From Poa pratensis (taxonomy: Eukaryota > Streptophyta > Magnoliopsida > Poales > Poaceae), in the NCBI GenBank assembly GCA_947311845.1, contig CAMZMU010000027.1:32751723-32815722 (forward strand): a stretch of 64,000 nt of DNA, in the 5' to 3' direction. Both the position numbers and the translations under genes were made by a program. Under the pieces are notes generated by a model. The model was not told the origin of the DNA, made no database searches, and worked only from the letters and a program-made list of their open reading frames with translations. The first letter of the stretch is position 1; the number at the start of each line of letters is the position of its first letter. Below, piece after piece: positions 34,958-46,400 of this stretch.

Positions 34958-35610
34958 AACACACATGTGCCCGGGCTGGCACCGGTATCCCAATGATACC
35001 AGGAGCATCACCCCGATGAAGATTGACGATGCGGTGGTCCTGAAACCCGTTGCCGTGCAGAGGTGTGGTCGCGCTTGCCGCTGCCGCTGCTGCCGCTGCG
35101 CGTCCCCCGTTCTCCGATGTTTCGAGGTCGCGTGAAGATGGTGGTGGTTGCACGGACGTCGCCGCACGTACGCTGTTCTCCGCCAGCCCTGGATCACGTG
35201 GAGATGGTGGTAGTTGTATCGCGGCGCGCTCCGCCGCCGCCGCAGCCACCGCCCGTGACTCGGCAGCCTCTGCACTCTCTTGGATCTCCTTGACCGCCTC
35301 CTACGTCTCGATCTGCTTGACCTTGAGGTCGTTGAAGCCATCCAGAATCTGCTTCATCATGTACGTGAGGCCGGTGTTCTGCTCGTTCACCTGCTCCATG
35401 GATCTGGTGATTTGATCCTGAAGCTGCTCCTGGCCTTGATCTCGCCGAGGCGCCAGCGTGACGTGAGGTTCGATCGAAACGAAATCGACCGATCGCGGGA
35501 GTCCGTGAGGAACTTTGTACGATTCACACGTGAATCGCCCGCAACGACCAGGAGAAATCAAAATTTCTCAGGAATTTCGCTCCGATCTCTGCTCCACAGC
35601 ACCTAACCGT

Positions 35611-35622
35611 GCTCTGATACCA
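35611..35622 (-). other. Primer binding site (tRNA-iMet type) of the left Gypsy unit
   Basis: GCTCTGATACCA on the plus strand equals TGGTATCAGAGC on the minus strand, next to the middle LTR. It matches the plant initiator Met tRNA 3' end. Confidence 0.85.
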
Positions 35623-35910
35623 ATTTTGTCACGAACCCGGATCGAGAGAAAGGGGATTCGGGAGGGAAATAGGAGGTTCGGGAAGAGACGGCAGCAAGGA
35701 TGGGATTATCTCCAGAGAATAGAGTTCATACAGAGTTCATGATCGATTGATCCAACGCTGGCACCCAGCTGGGTATATCAACCCAACGCCAGACACGCAC
35801 ACAACATGGTCCGCCACCGACAGGTGGGGCCGATATACAACACACCAACCCAACAGGAATACACCTTCCCTGGACCAATACGTACTCATCCCAGTAGAGA
35901 GGGATACGGT

Positions 35911-37455
35911 TGATAACCCAGAAGTATAGGGGATCGCAACAGTCTTCGAGGGAAGTAAAACCCAAATTTATTGATTCGACACAAGGGGAGACAAAGAATA
36001 CTTATAAGCCTTAACAACTGAGTTGTCAATTCAGCTGCACCTGGAAAAGCACTAGTAACAGGGGTGATGTGAAAGCAGCAGTAATATGAGAGCAATAGTA
36101 ACAGTAACACAGCAGCAGTAACACGGAGGCAATGGCACCAGAAAATAGTTGATACTACTTCTAATGACATATAGGACCGAGAGCAATGATGATGACAAAT
36201 GGACCGGGGTTCCCAGCTATCTACACTAGTGGTAACTCTCCAAACAAATAACAGGTGTTGGGTGAACAAATTACAGTTGGGCAATTGATAATTGTAAGGG
36301 CATGACAATGCATGCTTATGATAAGATAAGGTTTACTGTAGTATTTAATTGGGCATTACGACAAGGTACACAGACCGCTATCCAGCATGCATCTGTGCCT
36401 AAATAATCCACCTTCCGGTTAGCATCCGCACCCCTTCCAGTATTAAGTTGCAAACAACAGATTATTGCATTAAGTATTGTGCATAATGTAAACAACACAT
36501 TCATCCTTAGACAAAGCATTGCTGTTTTACCCCTAGTGGCAACAACACATCTACAACCTTAGAACTTGCTGTCACTATCCCAGGTTAAATAGAGGCTGAA
36601 CCCAACTATCTAGCATAAATACTCCCTCTTGGAGATACAAGCAACTACTTGATCAGGGTAACCACAAGTACCGGAGAGCATGCAAGATCTTAAATAAACA
36701 ATAGTATGATAATATGATGAACAATCTGATCATAATGTAACAATTCATCGGATCCCAACAAACACAACACCAATTACATCATATGGATCTCAATCATGTA
36801 AGGCAGCTCATGAGATCATTGTATTGAAGTACATGGGAGAGAGAGTACCAACTAGCTACAGCCAAGAACCCGTAGTCCATGGGGGAACTACTCACAAACC
36901 ATCATGGAGTCGAAGTGGAGGCGGTGGAGTCGATGGAGATGGCTCCGGGGGTCAATCCCCGTCCCGGCAGGGTGCCAGAACAGGAACTTCTGACCCCCGA
37001 AACGAGGTCTCGCGATGGCGACGGCGCTGCGGAAGTCTTTCTGGAGTATTAGATATATATTTAGGGTTTTCGCGTCGGGGTGACTAAATAGGCGAAGGGG
37101 CAACGTCGGTGGCGTCCCGAGTGGGCCAAACCACCTGCTCGCGCGCCCCCTCCGCCGCGCCAAGAGGTGGTTTGGAGGCCGTGGGCCTCCCCCTGGCTTG
37201 CCCTTCTGGCTCCGTGTGTCCCTCGGAAAAATAGGAGGTTTGGCTTTTGTTTCGTCGAATTCCGAGAATATTGCCCGAACAGCTTTTCTGGAACCAAAAA
37301 CAGCAGAAAACAGGAACTGGCACTGTGGCATCTTGTTAATAGGTTAGTCCCAGAAAATGTATAATAATGATATATAATGCATATAAAACATGTGACAATG
37401 ATACATAAAACAAGCATGAAACATCAGAAATTATAGATACGTTGGAGACGTATCA
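35911..37455 (-). repeat. 3' LTR of the nested element
   Basis: 1545 bp, nearly identical to 41819-43362. Visible differences are mostly small indels (near 36590, 37047 and 37140) plus a few substitutions. Short frames in it recur in the other LTR and are not genes. Confidence 0.93.
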
Positions 37456-37475
37456 AGCATCCCCAAGCTTAGTTC
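37456..37475 (-). other. Polypurine tract of the nested element
   Basis: On the minus strand AAGCTTGGGGATGCT directly precedes the 3' LTR (TGATACGTCTCC). Adjacent position and purine bias support plus-strand priming here. Confidence 0.7.
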
Positions 37476-40400
37476 CTACTCGTCCTCGAGTAGGTAAACG
37501 ATAAAAAGAAAATAATTTCTGAAGTGACATGCTACCAACATAATCTTGATCCAATAATAATGTAAGGCATGTGAGCTGAGATCAAATCATTCAAAGCAAA
37601 TGTCTATAGTTGATATAAGAGATAATAAAGCAAGAGTCAAACAAGCTAAAAGTTTTCATGAACTATCGCTTTAAAGACATGAAACCGTACAAGGTTCATT
37701 AAAGATGGTTTAAGTATCCAGCGTAGAAGTTCTATCCTTCAATCCAAGCATCAAGCAAATTTTCATAACATAGAAGGATTCAGCCAAGTAAACATAAACA
37801 TGAACGTCATGAATCAACTGTTTCGAAGTCTACTCAACCGGTGAGCGCAAGCATTTGGTATTGGCACCAGGATGTTATGGCAAAGAGAACATTAATGGGG
37901 GTTTGGAAGGCCAATGGAAGAAAGTCTCACAAAGCTATAAGTGATCATTAGACAAGAGGAAGTCTTATAATCGAAGCTATGTAAGGAGTAGTGATTGCCA
38001 TGCAACGGATGCACATAGAGCTATATGTGTATGAAAGCTCTCCAATGGAACTAGTGGGGGTGCATCCAACTTGGTTGCTCATGAAGACCTAGAGCACTTT
38101 TGAGGAAGCTCATCATTGGAATATACAACCCAAGTTCTATAGTGTAAATTCCCCACATAGTTATACTAGTAGAACATGAAAACTCTCTCACATGGAGTAT
38201 AGGTGCTAAACACGAGCACAAATGATGACTATGAATACTGCAGGTGCTATAACATGAGCACAAGTGTGGATAAAGGATAGTAATGTTGCCCCCTTTTTCT
38301 TTATTCTTTTTTTCCTATTTTTTTTCTTTTTCTGTTTCTCTTTTCGATGGCCACATAGCACTTTTCACTTTCAGGGGCAACATTCTAATATGACAACACA
38401 CTTTTTGGTACATATAACTCATAACGAACAAGACATGATGTATGAAACTGTATGCCTCTGCCAGTGTAGCAGGATATGCAATGATCTAGCGTAACATGGG
38501 TAAACCACACATCAGCTGTATAGAATCATGCAAAGCAATATATAAGTGATGAATGACAACAAGTCATGTAATGTAAATGGAAGTTGCATGGCAATATATC
38601 TCGGAACAGCTATGGAAATGCTGTGGTAGGTAGGTATGGTGGTTGTTTTGAGGAAGATGTATAGGCTTATGTGTAGGAGAACAAGAGGAAGTCCTCCCAC
38701 GGGGTTGGATGTACCGGCGAAGTATGCACAACTCTCAATGTGAGCAGAAGGCAATGCACAGCACCGAAGAGGCTAGCAAATTTGGATGGTGGAAGTGCCA
38801 AAAACCGTAGCTTAACATTAGTCAAAAAGAACTCACAAGTTTATTGCAAACAACTAGCAGGTTCAACATTAAGAGCATGATTAAAATTCACTCCAAGAAG
38901 GGCCGTTCACGGCGGCACAAGTACCCCGTTAGATCCCTCGACCTTCAGCACAACTTAGTTATACATGAACTTTCAGACATGGAAAGCTATCAAGTCCAAC
39001 TACACCTTCAACAATTTTAGAGTTTGTAGTACGGTACAAGCTTAAAGACAACAATCCACTAATGATTTTAACTTAATTAACCAGCAAGCTTTACCATCTA
39101 AATACCTCAAAACGTTTGCAAAGAATCAGATTATCAAAGTTCAATGATCTACAAGATTATGCAAGTTTTTCATTATACCACTACCACATGCAAAAATTTC
39201 TGGACCAACACATCAACCAAGCAACTCTCCAAATAAATATAAGTGAAGCAAGAGAGTACTTTCTATAAAACTAATAGCTCTGAACAAGAGATACATGAAA
39301 ACCAAGAGCTAGAAGCTAAACAGTGCGAAAATGAATACTCAACAAATATAAGTGAAGAATAGGAGTATTCAAATGAAAAAGCGGAGCGTGTCTCTCTCCC
39401 AAACAAGATAGATAGGATCCGACATTGATATGATCAGAGAATAAAACAAAAATAAACACAAGACGCTCCAAGAACAGCACATATGATGTGACCGAATTAA
39501 AATATAGTTTCACTAGAGATGACCTGATAAGTTGATGATGAAGAAGGGGATGCCTTGGGCATCCCCAAGCTTAGATGCTTGAGTCTTCTTGAAATATGCT
39601 TGGGTGACCACGGGGGCATCCCCAAGCTTAGGCTCTTCACTCTTCTTGATCACAATATCATCCTTCCTCTTGACCCTTGAAAACTTCTGCCACACCAAAC
39701 TTCTCATAAACTTCATTAGAGGGGTTAGTACTCAAAAACATTAATCCACTTTTGGTTCTGTAGTGACACATTGCAATACTCAATAAAACATTAGCTACAG
39801 CCCTCCACGTCTAGAGAACCTTACTTAAAGTCCACAAGAGACAATGCAAAAAACAGAGACAGAATCTGTCAAAACAGAACAGCCAGTAAAGACGAATTTT
39901 TTCGAGGTACTTCCGTTGCTCAAATCGGAAAAAGTGAAGTTAATGAAAGATGCGTACATATCTGAGGAAGATGCGTGATTTTTTATAGAATTTTTCGAGT
40001 TTTCTCCAGGGAGAAAAGCTCAAATTCGTGACAGCTAAAAATCTGTCCCTGCGCAGAAATCCAAATCTAGCATCATCTAATCATTAAAGGCTCTTCTTGG
40101 CACAACAATTCGAAAAAGTAAAGATACAAAGGAGTTGTTACAGAAGTAAGCAAGCTCCTTGACTCAAAAAGCAAAAGAAAAATTACAGAAATAACACATG
40201 GGTTGTCTCCCAAGAGCGCTTTTCTTTAATGCCTTTTAGCTAGGCTTGATAGTTTTAATGATGCTCTCATGAAAATAGAAAATGAAGCAAAAGGAGCATC
40301 AAGAAGCAAATTCAAAACACATTTAAGTCTAACCCACTTCCTATGCATAGGAAACTTGTACACAAATAAATTCATATAGAACAAAGTGACAAGCATAGGA

Positions 40401-40653
40401 AGATAAAACAAGAGTAACTTCAAAAGTTTCAGCATATAGAGAGGTGTTTTAGTACCATGAAATTTCTACAACCATATTTTCCTCTCTCATAATAATTTTC
40501 AGTAGCATCATGAATAAACTCAACAATATAACTATCACATAAAGCATGCTTTTCATGATCTACAAACAATAATTTTTATCAAGCTCATAAGTAGTGGGAT
40601 TTAAAATTTCGAACCCACATGTAACAATTTTATAACAAGATGATTGATCAATC
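37476..40653. other. Non-coding interior of the nested element
   Basis: 3.2 kb AT-rich with no conserved protein motif. A GGCATCCCCAAGCTT word occurs at 39558 and again near 39618, resembling the polypurine tract region and perhaps marking internal duplication. Short frames are unsupported. Confidence 0.6.
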
Positions 40654-41394
40654 TCAAAATATGGGACTACTAGATAAAGTCAAGACTTCTCCAATCCCAT
40701 TTTCATTAGTGGTACAGTCAATATTATCAAGTAACATAGGACCATCATCTAGAGCTTTATCATAAACATTTTCTAAGCAAAACTCTTTAGTACCATGCAT
40801 TTCGATATCAGCCACAAATAAAGGATTATCATAAGATTTATCAAAATAGCATGGATTATCATATATAACAGTAGCATAATTATTCTCACAAGTTTTACTC
40901 ATAGGAAAAATTTCAAGAGAATCAACAGGAACATAACATTCATCCTCCTTGGGTAAGCATGGAGGGCAATCAAATAATGTAAGAGATGAAGAGTTACTCT
41001 CATTAGAAGGTAGGCATGGGTAGCTAATCCATTCTTCCTCCTTTTGTTCATCACTCTCCTCCTCTTTTTCATCTAATGAGCTTTCAGGTTCAGCAATTTC
41101 TTCTTCCACAGGTTCCTGCAAATTGTGAGTGCATTCTTGTGCATTAATGAGTCTCTCTTTGTAATCAACGATATAAGGATTATTGCTGTAATGTTCTATG
41201 CAATAATCAAGGATAGAAGAGACATAATCTTTAAGGTCCTTACAAGCAATACAAGTTTCATAATTTTTAGCCATGAAAGATTCTATCTCAGAGGCTCCCA
41301 TAAATAAAACAAATTGTTCTACTTCTTCGAACCCAAGATGAATATAGTTATTCCAATGATAGTTCACAATTAAAACTTCTTCACTAAAGCACAT
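40654..41394 (-). CDS. Uncharacterised acidic protein of the nested non-autonomous element
   Basis: An intact 246-codon frame, the only long one in the interior, lies just downstream of the primer site in transcript sense. It is rich in Glu/Asp/Ser with a strongly acidic middle (SSLDEKEEESDEQKEEEW) and clusters of Cys (FDCPPCLPKEDECYVP). No zinc knuckle, protease or polymerase motif. The position is where gag would lie, so it may be a highly diverged or replacement gag-like protein. Its survival intact in a recent insertion means it was open in the parent. Function unknown. Confidence 0.6.
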   Translation of the reverse strand: MCFSEEVLIVNYHWNNYIHLGFEEVEQFVLFMGASEIESFMAKNYETCIACKDLKDYVSSILDYCIEHYSNNPYIVDYKERLINAQECTHNLQEPVEEEIAEPESSLDEKEEESDEQKEEEWISYPCLPSNESNSSSLTLFDCPPCLPKEDECYVPVDSLEIFPMSKTCENNYATVIYDNPCYFDKSYDNPLFVADIEMHGTKEFCLENVYDKALDDGPMLLDNIDCTTNENGIGEVLTLSSSPIF

Positions 41395-41789
41395 TGGAAT
41401 TTAAGATGTTTAGTATCCTGTTTAGAGCAACAGTTTATATCATGGCGTTTAAGCAAGATTTAGCAATTGTATTCAACTTTCTAACACAGCACTCATGACT
41501 TCACCCTTTTTGATTCTCTATACTTCATATATAATTCTATAAGCTCCAATAGGTTGTGGGTTCTTCCATAACAACAGTTTTTAATTTTTTGGTTTTTCAA
41601 ATTTTTATGGATTTTCGAATTTATAAGAAAAACAAAACAAAACAAAAATAAACTAAACAAAAGTAAACTAAGCAAAAAAACTAAACAAAAATAAACTAGA
41701 CACAAGTAAACTAGACAAGACAAAATAAAATAAAAACAGAGAGAGAGGTAGAGTGTACTCCCCAGGTGAACTTATGAGTAGAGCTATGC

Positions 41790-41807
41790 TCCCCGGCAAC
41801 GGCGCCA
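41790..41807 (-). other. Primer binding site, tRNA-Asp type, of the nested element
   Basis: On the minus strand TGGCGCCGTTGCCGGGGA lies 11 bases after the 5' LTR end at 41819. It complements the 3' end of plant tRNA-Asp. It fixes the element's orientation. Confidence 0.88.
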
Positions 41808-41818
41808 GAAAATAGTCT

Positions 41819-43362
41819 TGATAACCCACAAGTATAGGGGATCGCAACAGTCTTCGAGGGAAGTAAAACCCAAATTTATTGATTCGACACAAGGGGAGAC
41901 AAAGAATACTTATAAGCCTTAACAACTGAGTTGTCAATTCAGCTGCACCTGGAAAAGCACTAGTAACAGGGGTGATGTGAAAGCAGCAGTAATATGAGAG
42001 CAATAGTAACAGTAACACAGCAGCAGTAACACGGAGGCAATGGCACCAGAAAATAGTTGATACTACTTCTAATGACATATAGGACCGAGAGCAATGATGA
42101 TGACAAATGGACCGGGGTTCCCAGCTATCTACACTAGTGGTAACTCTCCAAACAAATAACAGGTGTTGGGTGAACAAATTACAGTTGGGCAATTGATAAT
42201 TGTAAGGGCATGACAATGCATGCTTATGATAAGATAAGGTTTACTGTAGTATTTAATTGGGCATTACGACAAGGTACACAGACCGCTATCCAGCATGCAT
42301 CTGTGCCTAAATAATCCACCTTCCGGTTAGCATCCGCACCCCTTCCAGTATTAAGTTGCAAACAACAGATTATTGCATTAAGTATTGTGCATAATGTAAA
42401 CAACACATTCATCCTTAGACAAAGCATTGCTGTTTTACCCCTAGTGGCAACAACACATCTACAACCTTAGAACTTGCTGTCACTATCCCAGGTTAAATAG
42501 AGGTGAACCCAACTATCTAGCATAAATACTCCCTCTTGGAGATACAAGCAACTACTTGATCAGGGTAACCACAAGTACCGGAGAGCATGCAAGATCTTAA
42601 ATAAACAATAGTATGATAATATGATGAACAATCTGATCATAATGTAACAATTCATCGGATCCCAACAAACACAACACCAATTACATCATATGGATCTCAA
42701 TCATGTAAGGCAGCTCATGAGATCATTGTATTGAAGTACATGGGAGAGAGAGTACCAACTAGCTACAGCCAAGAACCCGTAGTCCATGGGGGAACTACTC
42801 ACAAACCATCATGGAGTCGAAGTGGAGGCGGTGGAGTCGATGGAGATGGCTCCGGGGGTCAATCCCCGTCCCGGCAGGGTGCCAGAACAGGAACTTCTGA
42901 CCCCCGAAACGAGGTCTCGCGATGGCGACGGCGCTGCGGAAGTCTTTCTGGAGTATTAGATTATATTTAGGGTTTTCGCGTCGGGGTGACTAAATAGGCG
43001 AAGGGGCAACGTCGGTGGCGTCCCGAGTGGGCCAAACCACCTGCTCGCCCCCCCCCCTTCCAGCCGCCAAGAGGTGGTTTGGAGGCCGTGGGCCTCCCCC
43101 TGGCTTGCCCTTCTGGCTCCGTGTGTCCCTCGGAAAAATAGGAGGTTTGGCTTTTGTTTCGTCGAATTCCGAGAATATTGCCCGAACAGCTTTTCTGGAA
43201 CCAAAAACAGCAGAAAACAGGAACTGGCACTGTGGCATCTTGTTAATAGGTTAGTCCCAGAAAATGTATAATAATGATATATAATGCATATAAAACATGT
43301 GACAATGATACATAAAACAAGCATGAAACATTAGAAATTATAGATACATTGGAGACGTATCA
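41819..43362 (-). repeat. 5' LTR of the nested element
   Basis: 1544 bp, TG...CA, followed on the right by the target duplication ACGGT at 43363. Nearly identical to 35911-37455. It has a C run near 43049 where the other copy reads GCGCGCCCCCTCC. Confidence 0.93.
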
Positions 43363-43375
43363 ACGGTCCATGACA

Positions 43376-43391
43376 ATCCCCTCTCCTTAGA
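43376..43391 (-). other. Polypurine tract of the complete Gypsy unit
   Basis: On the minus strand AAGGAGAGGGGATT directly precedes the LTR start TGTCATGGACC. It marks the 3' end of the right unit's interior. Confidence 0.8.
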
Positions 43392-43404
43392 AGCAGGCAT
43401 GACC

Positions 43405-46400
43405 TCATGCCGATGACGAACTCGACTCCAGCCAGCACGACGCCAAGTCTTCATCTGCGCTCACCATAGCTGGGGGTGGTACATGACGCTTGAGCAGGGA
43501 CACATGAACAACCAGATGGACCTTGCTGGAGTCTGGTAATGCTAGCCGATACGCCACGGATCCAACCCGAGCTAGCACTTTGTATGGACCGAAGTACCGC
43601 AGGGAGAGCTTCTGGTTTGTTCTGGACACCACAGATTGCTGAATAAATGGTTGCAACTTTAAGTAAACCAGATCACCCACCTCGAAGTGCCGCTCAGAAC
43701 GATGCTTGTCCGCCTGGTGCTTCATGCGCAGTTGAGCACGCAGCAACTGCTGTCGCAACACTTTTGTCACCACTGCTCTTTCAGCAAGCCAACTCTCCAG
43801 GTCTGGCGATTGACAAGAAGTTGCTGAATCAATGCCCAGGTGTCGAGGTTGCTGGCCGTAGAGGACTTCAAAGGGAGTATGGTCCAAACTGGAATGATAT
43901 GCAGTGTTTGTACCAGTACTCCTCTAGTGGCAGCCAATCAAACCATTTGCGTGGGCAAGTATGAACAGCACACTGCAAATACGACTCGAGACATTGATTT
44001 AGTCGTTCTGTTTGACCATCAGATTGTGGGTGGTAGGACGAACTCATGTGGAGCGCCGTATCCGTCAAGCGAAATAGTTCCTTCCAAAGTGTGCTGGCAA
44101 AAATGCGGTCTCGATCAGATACGATAACCTGGGGTGAACCGTGCAATCGATACACATTGTTGATGAAGATCTGTGCCACTTGCAGAGCAGTAAAGGGATG
44201 GGCCATCGGAAGAAAATGCCCATACTTGGTGAACCGATCAATGATCACCAAGATAACATCACATCCATGCGATTTTGGCAAACCCTCGACAAAATCCAGA
44301 CTGATCATCTCCCCATGGTTTAGTTGGTACTGGTAGAGGTTGCAACAGACCTGGGTTTTAACATGTTTGACTTTTGCTTCTTGACAGATGTTGCATCCAT
44401 TCACAAAGCCTTGCACACACTGCTTGAGTTTAGGCCACGCAAACAGTTTCTTGACTCGTTCATAGTAGCTCGAATGCCCGAGTGTCCTCCCACTCCACTG
44501 CTATGCAACGCTTGCAGTATGTGGTTTTGGGCCACTGCATTCGTGCCTACCCAGATGCGTCCCTTGTATTTAAGAAGTCCATCAACCAATGCAAAGCCTG
44601 TTTCGTTTGTGTTAGACTCGGATGTACTCAATTCAGCTAGAAGTTGCTTAGCTTGAGCATCTTCCTGATATCCAGCTTGCAAGTTCTCCATCCACACTGT
44701 GTCACCCGAGATATTGCGGCAACTTCATTCTCACCGGGTTGCCGAGACAAAGCATCAGCTGCTGCATTAGTTACTCCTTTTTTGTACTTGATAGAGAACT
44801 GCAGTCCCAGCAATTTCACAAAGGCCTTGTGTTGAATACCAGTCAGTAAGCGTTGATCTGTTAAGTGCAACAGGCTCTGATGATCTGTCAAAATAATGAA
44901 CTCCCGGTGCTGAAGGTACGAACGCCACTTCTCCACTGCCAAAATGATAGCCATACACTCCTTCTCATAGGTGGACATGTCTGACTGCGAGGGCATAGTG
45001 CCTGACTCAGAAAGGCAATAGGATGGCCATTTTGCATTAACACAGCTCCAACTCCAGTATTACATGCATCGTTTCCAAAGTAAACTGTTGGCTGAAGTCA
45101 GGCATAGCCAGTACAGGAGCTTGCGACATTGCTTGTTTGAGCATGTCAAATGCTTGTTGTTGCTCAGTTCCCCAGAGAAACACGACCCCTTTCTTCAGTA
45201 ATTGTGTTAGAGGCTTTGCTATCATCCCATAATGGGCTATGAAACAGCGGTAATACCTTGTCAAACCCAGAATTCTTCGCAGATCTTTCAGGTTTCTCGA
45301 GTTGGCCAATTGACTACTGCTGCAATTTTGCTTGGGTCAGTGGAGACCCCACGGCACCCAATGATGTGACCAAGATATTCGAGTTCCTGCTTGGCAAATG
45401 AACACTTGATGTATTTCACCAACAGCTGATTTTCTGTAGGACTTGAAACACAGCTCTGAGATGCGCAACACGTTCAGTTAGTGTGAACTGTACACCAAGA
45501 TGTCGTCCACAAAGAGTAACACACACTTGCGCAACAGCTGCTCAAAAACTTGATTCATAAGACTCTGAAAGGAAGTAGGGCATTAGTCAGCCCAAATGGC
45601 ATCACCAAAAATTCAAATAGGCCATGATGGGTTTGGAAAGCAGTCTTGTTTGCTCGCCCTCTGCTACACGGATCTGATGATATCCAGATCGCAGGTCGAG
45701 CTTGGTGAACCACTTGGCGCCGGCTAGTTCATCCAAGAGTTCTTCCACAACTGGGACTGGATGTTTGTGTTTGACCGTGAGCATGTTTAACTGTCTGTAA
45801 TCAATGCAAAACCGCCACGTCCCATCCTTTTTCTTGACCAATAAAACTGGAGATGCAAAAGAACTGACACTGCGATGTATGATGCCATTTGCTAGCATTT
45901 CCTTCACTTGTGCTTCTATTTCATTCTTCTGTTGTGGAGAATATCTGTAGGTCTTGCCTTCACTGGTGCTGCACCAGGTATCAATGGAATATGGTGATCT
46001 GCGGCTCGAGATGGTGGTAAATTGGTTGGTTTGGCAAATATCGGTGCAAACTCATCCAACAGTGCTTGAATTTCAGGAGCCAGCTCATCTTGCTTCATAC
46101 GCTTCATCATCTACCACTGTGACCTGGAATATGTCGCCATCAGGTGTCATCTGTAGTTGAACTATGTGTGAAATAGCTCCTCTTCGATTCAAGCCTTGCA
46201 GTTTGTGTGCTTGAATTGGCCGACACTGCTGCACATTATCCTTCACGCCGTGCAGAGTAATGAGCCTGCCTTGATGAGCAAAACGCATAACCTTGCGTTG
46301 CCAGTGTACCCACATGGGGTTGCGCTCCTCGAGCCAGTCATGCCCAAGGATCATGTTATAGCATCCCAATGGCAATATCTTCATATCTTGCGTGAACACA

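Larger units (their letters stand above)
30579..35626 (-). mobile_element. Truncated interior of a short-LTR Gypsy element (left unit), split by a solo LTR
   Basis: 30579-32351 matches 45776-47537 closely (gag end, zinc knuckle, protease, start of RT) and 34963-35626 matches 47538-48218 (5' leader, gag N-terminus). Read on the minus strand it begins after the primer site at 35611 and breaks off in the RT shortly after [11 protein letters not shown]. The 3' half of pol is gone. It is joined through the middle LTR (35627) to the complete interior at 43376-48218. Confidence 0.85.
35911..43362 (-). mobile_element. Nested non-autonomous Gypsy-like LTR retrotransposon, 7.45 kb
   Basis: Near-identical LTRs (1545 and 1544 bp) start TGATAACCC and end ACGTATCA, and ACGGT is duplicated at 35906-35910 and 43363-43367. 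The sister LTR at 48520-48536 shows the uninterrupted target. The primer site is at the right LTR, so the element is on the minus strand. The 4.4-kb interior lacks protease, RT, RNase H and integrase and has one long gene-like frame. LTR ends and a tRNA-Asp primer site are typical of abundant Triticeae Gypsy families. It must use proteins from elsewhere. The small LTR divergence implies recent insertion. Confidence 0.93.
35627..43375 (-). repeat. Middle LTR of the tandem Gypsy element, interrupted at ACGGT
   Basis: The LTR pieces are 35627-35910 and 43368-43375; everything between is the nested element plus its duplicated target. The rejoined LTR matches 48219-48536. It starts TGTCACGAACCC and ends TCCATGACA on the plus strand. 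It serves as the 3' LTR of the right unit and the 5' LTR of the left unit. Confidence 0.85.

Noticed and set aside
35611..35622. tRNA-like word GCTCTGATACCA
   Set aside because: It is the primer binding site of a retrotransposon; no cloverleaf around it. No tRNA or rRNA gene was found anywhere in the window.
35747..35929. Short frames near 35.7 kb and 48.3 kb that look like a duplicated gene
   Set aside because: They lie in the paired LTRs of the Gypsy tandem.
36888..37331. Paired frames recurring at 42990-43238 and others in the same blocks
   Set aside because: They are in the two LTRs of the nested element; repetition comes from the LTRs, not from gene duplication.
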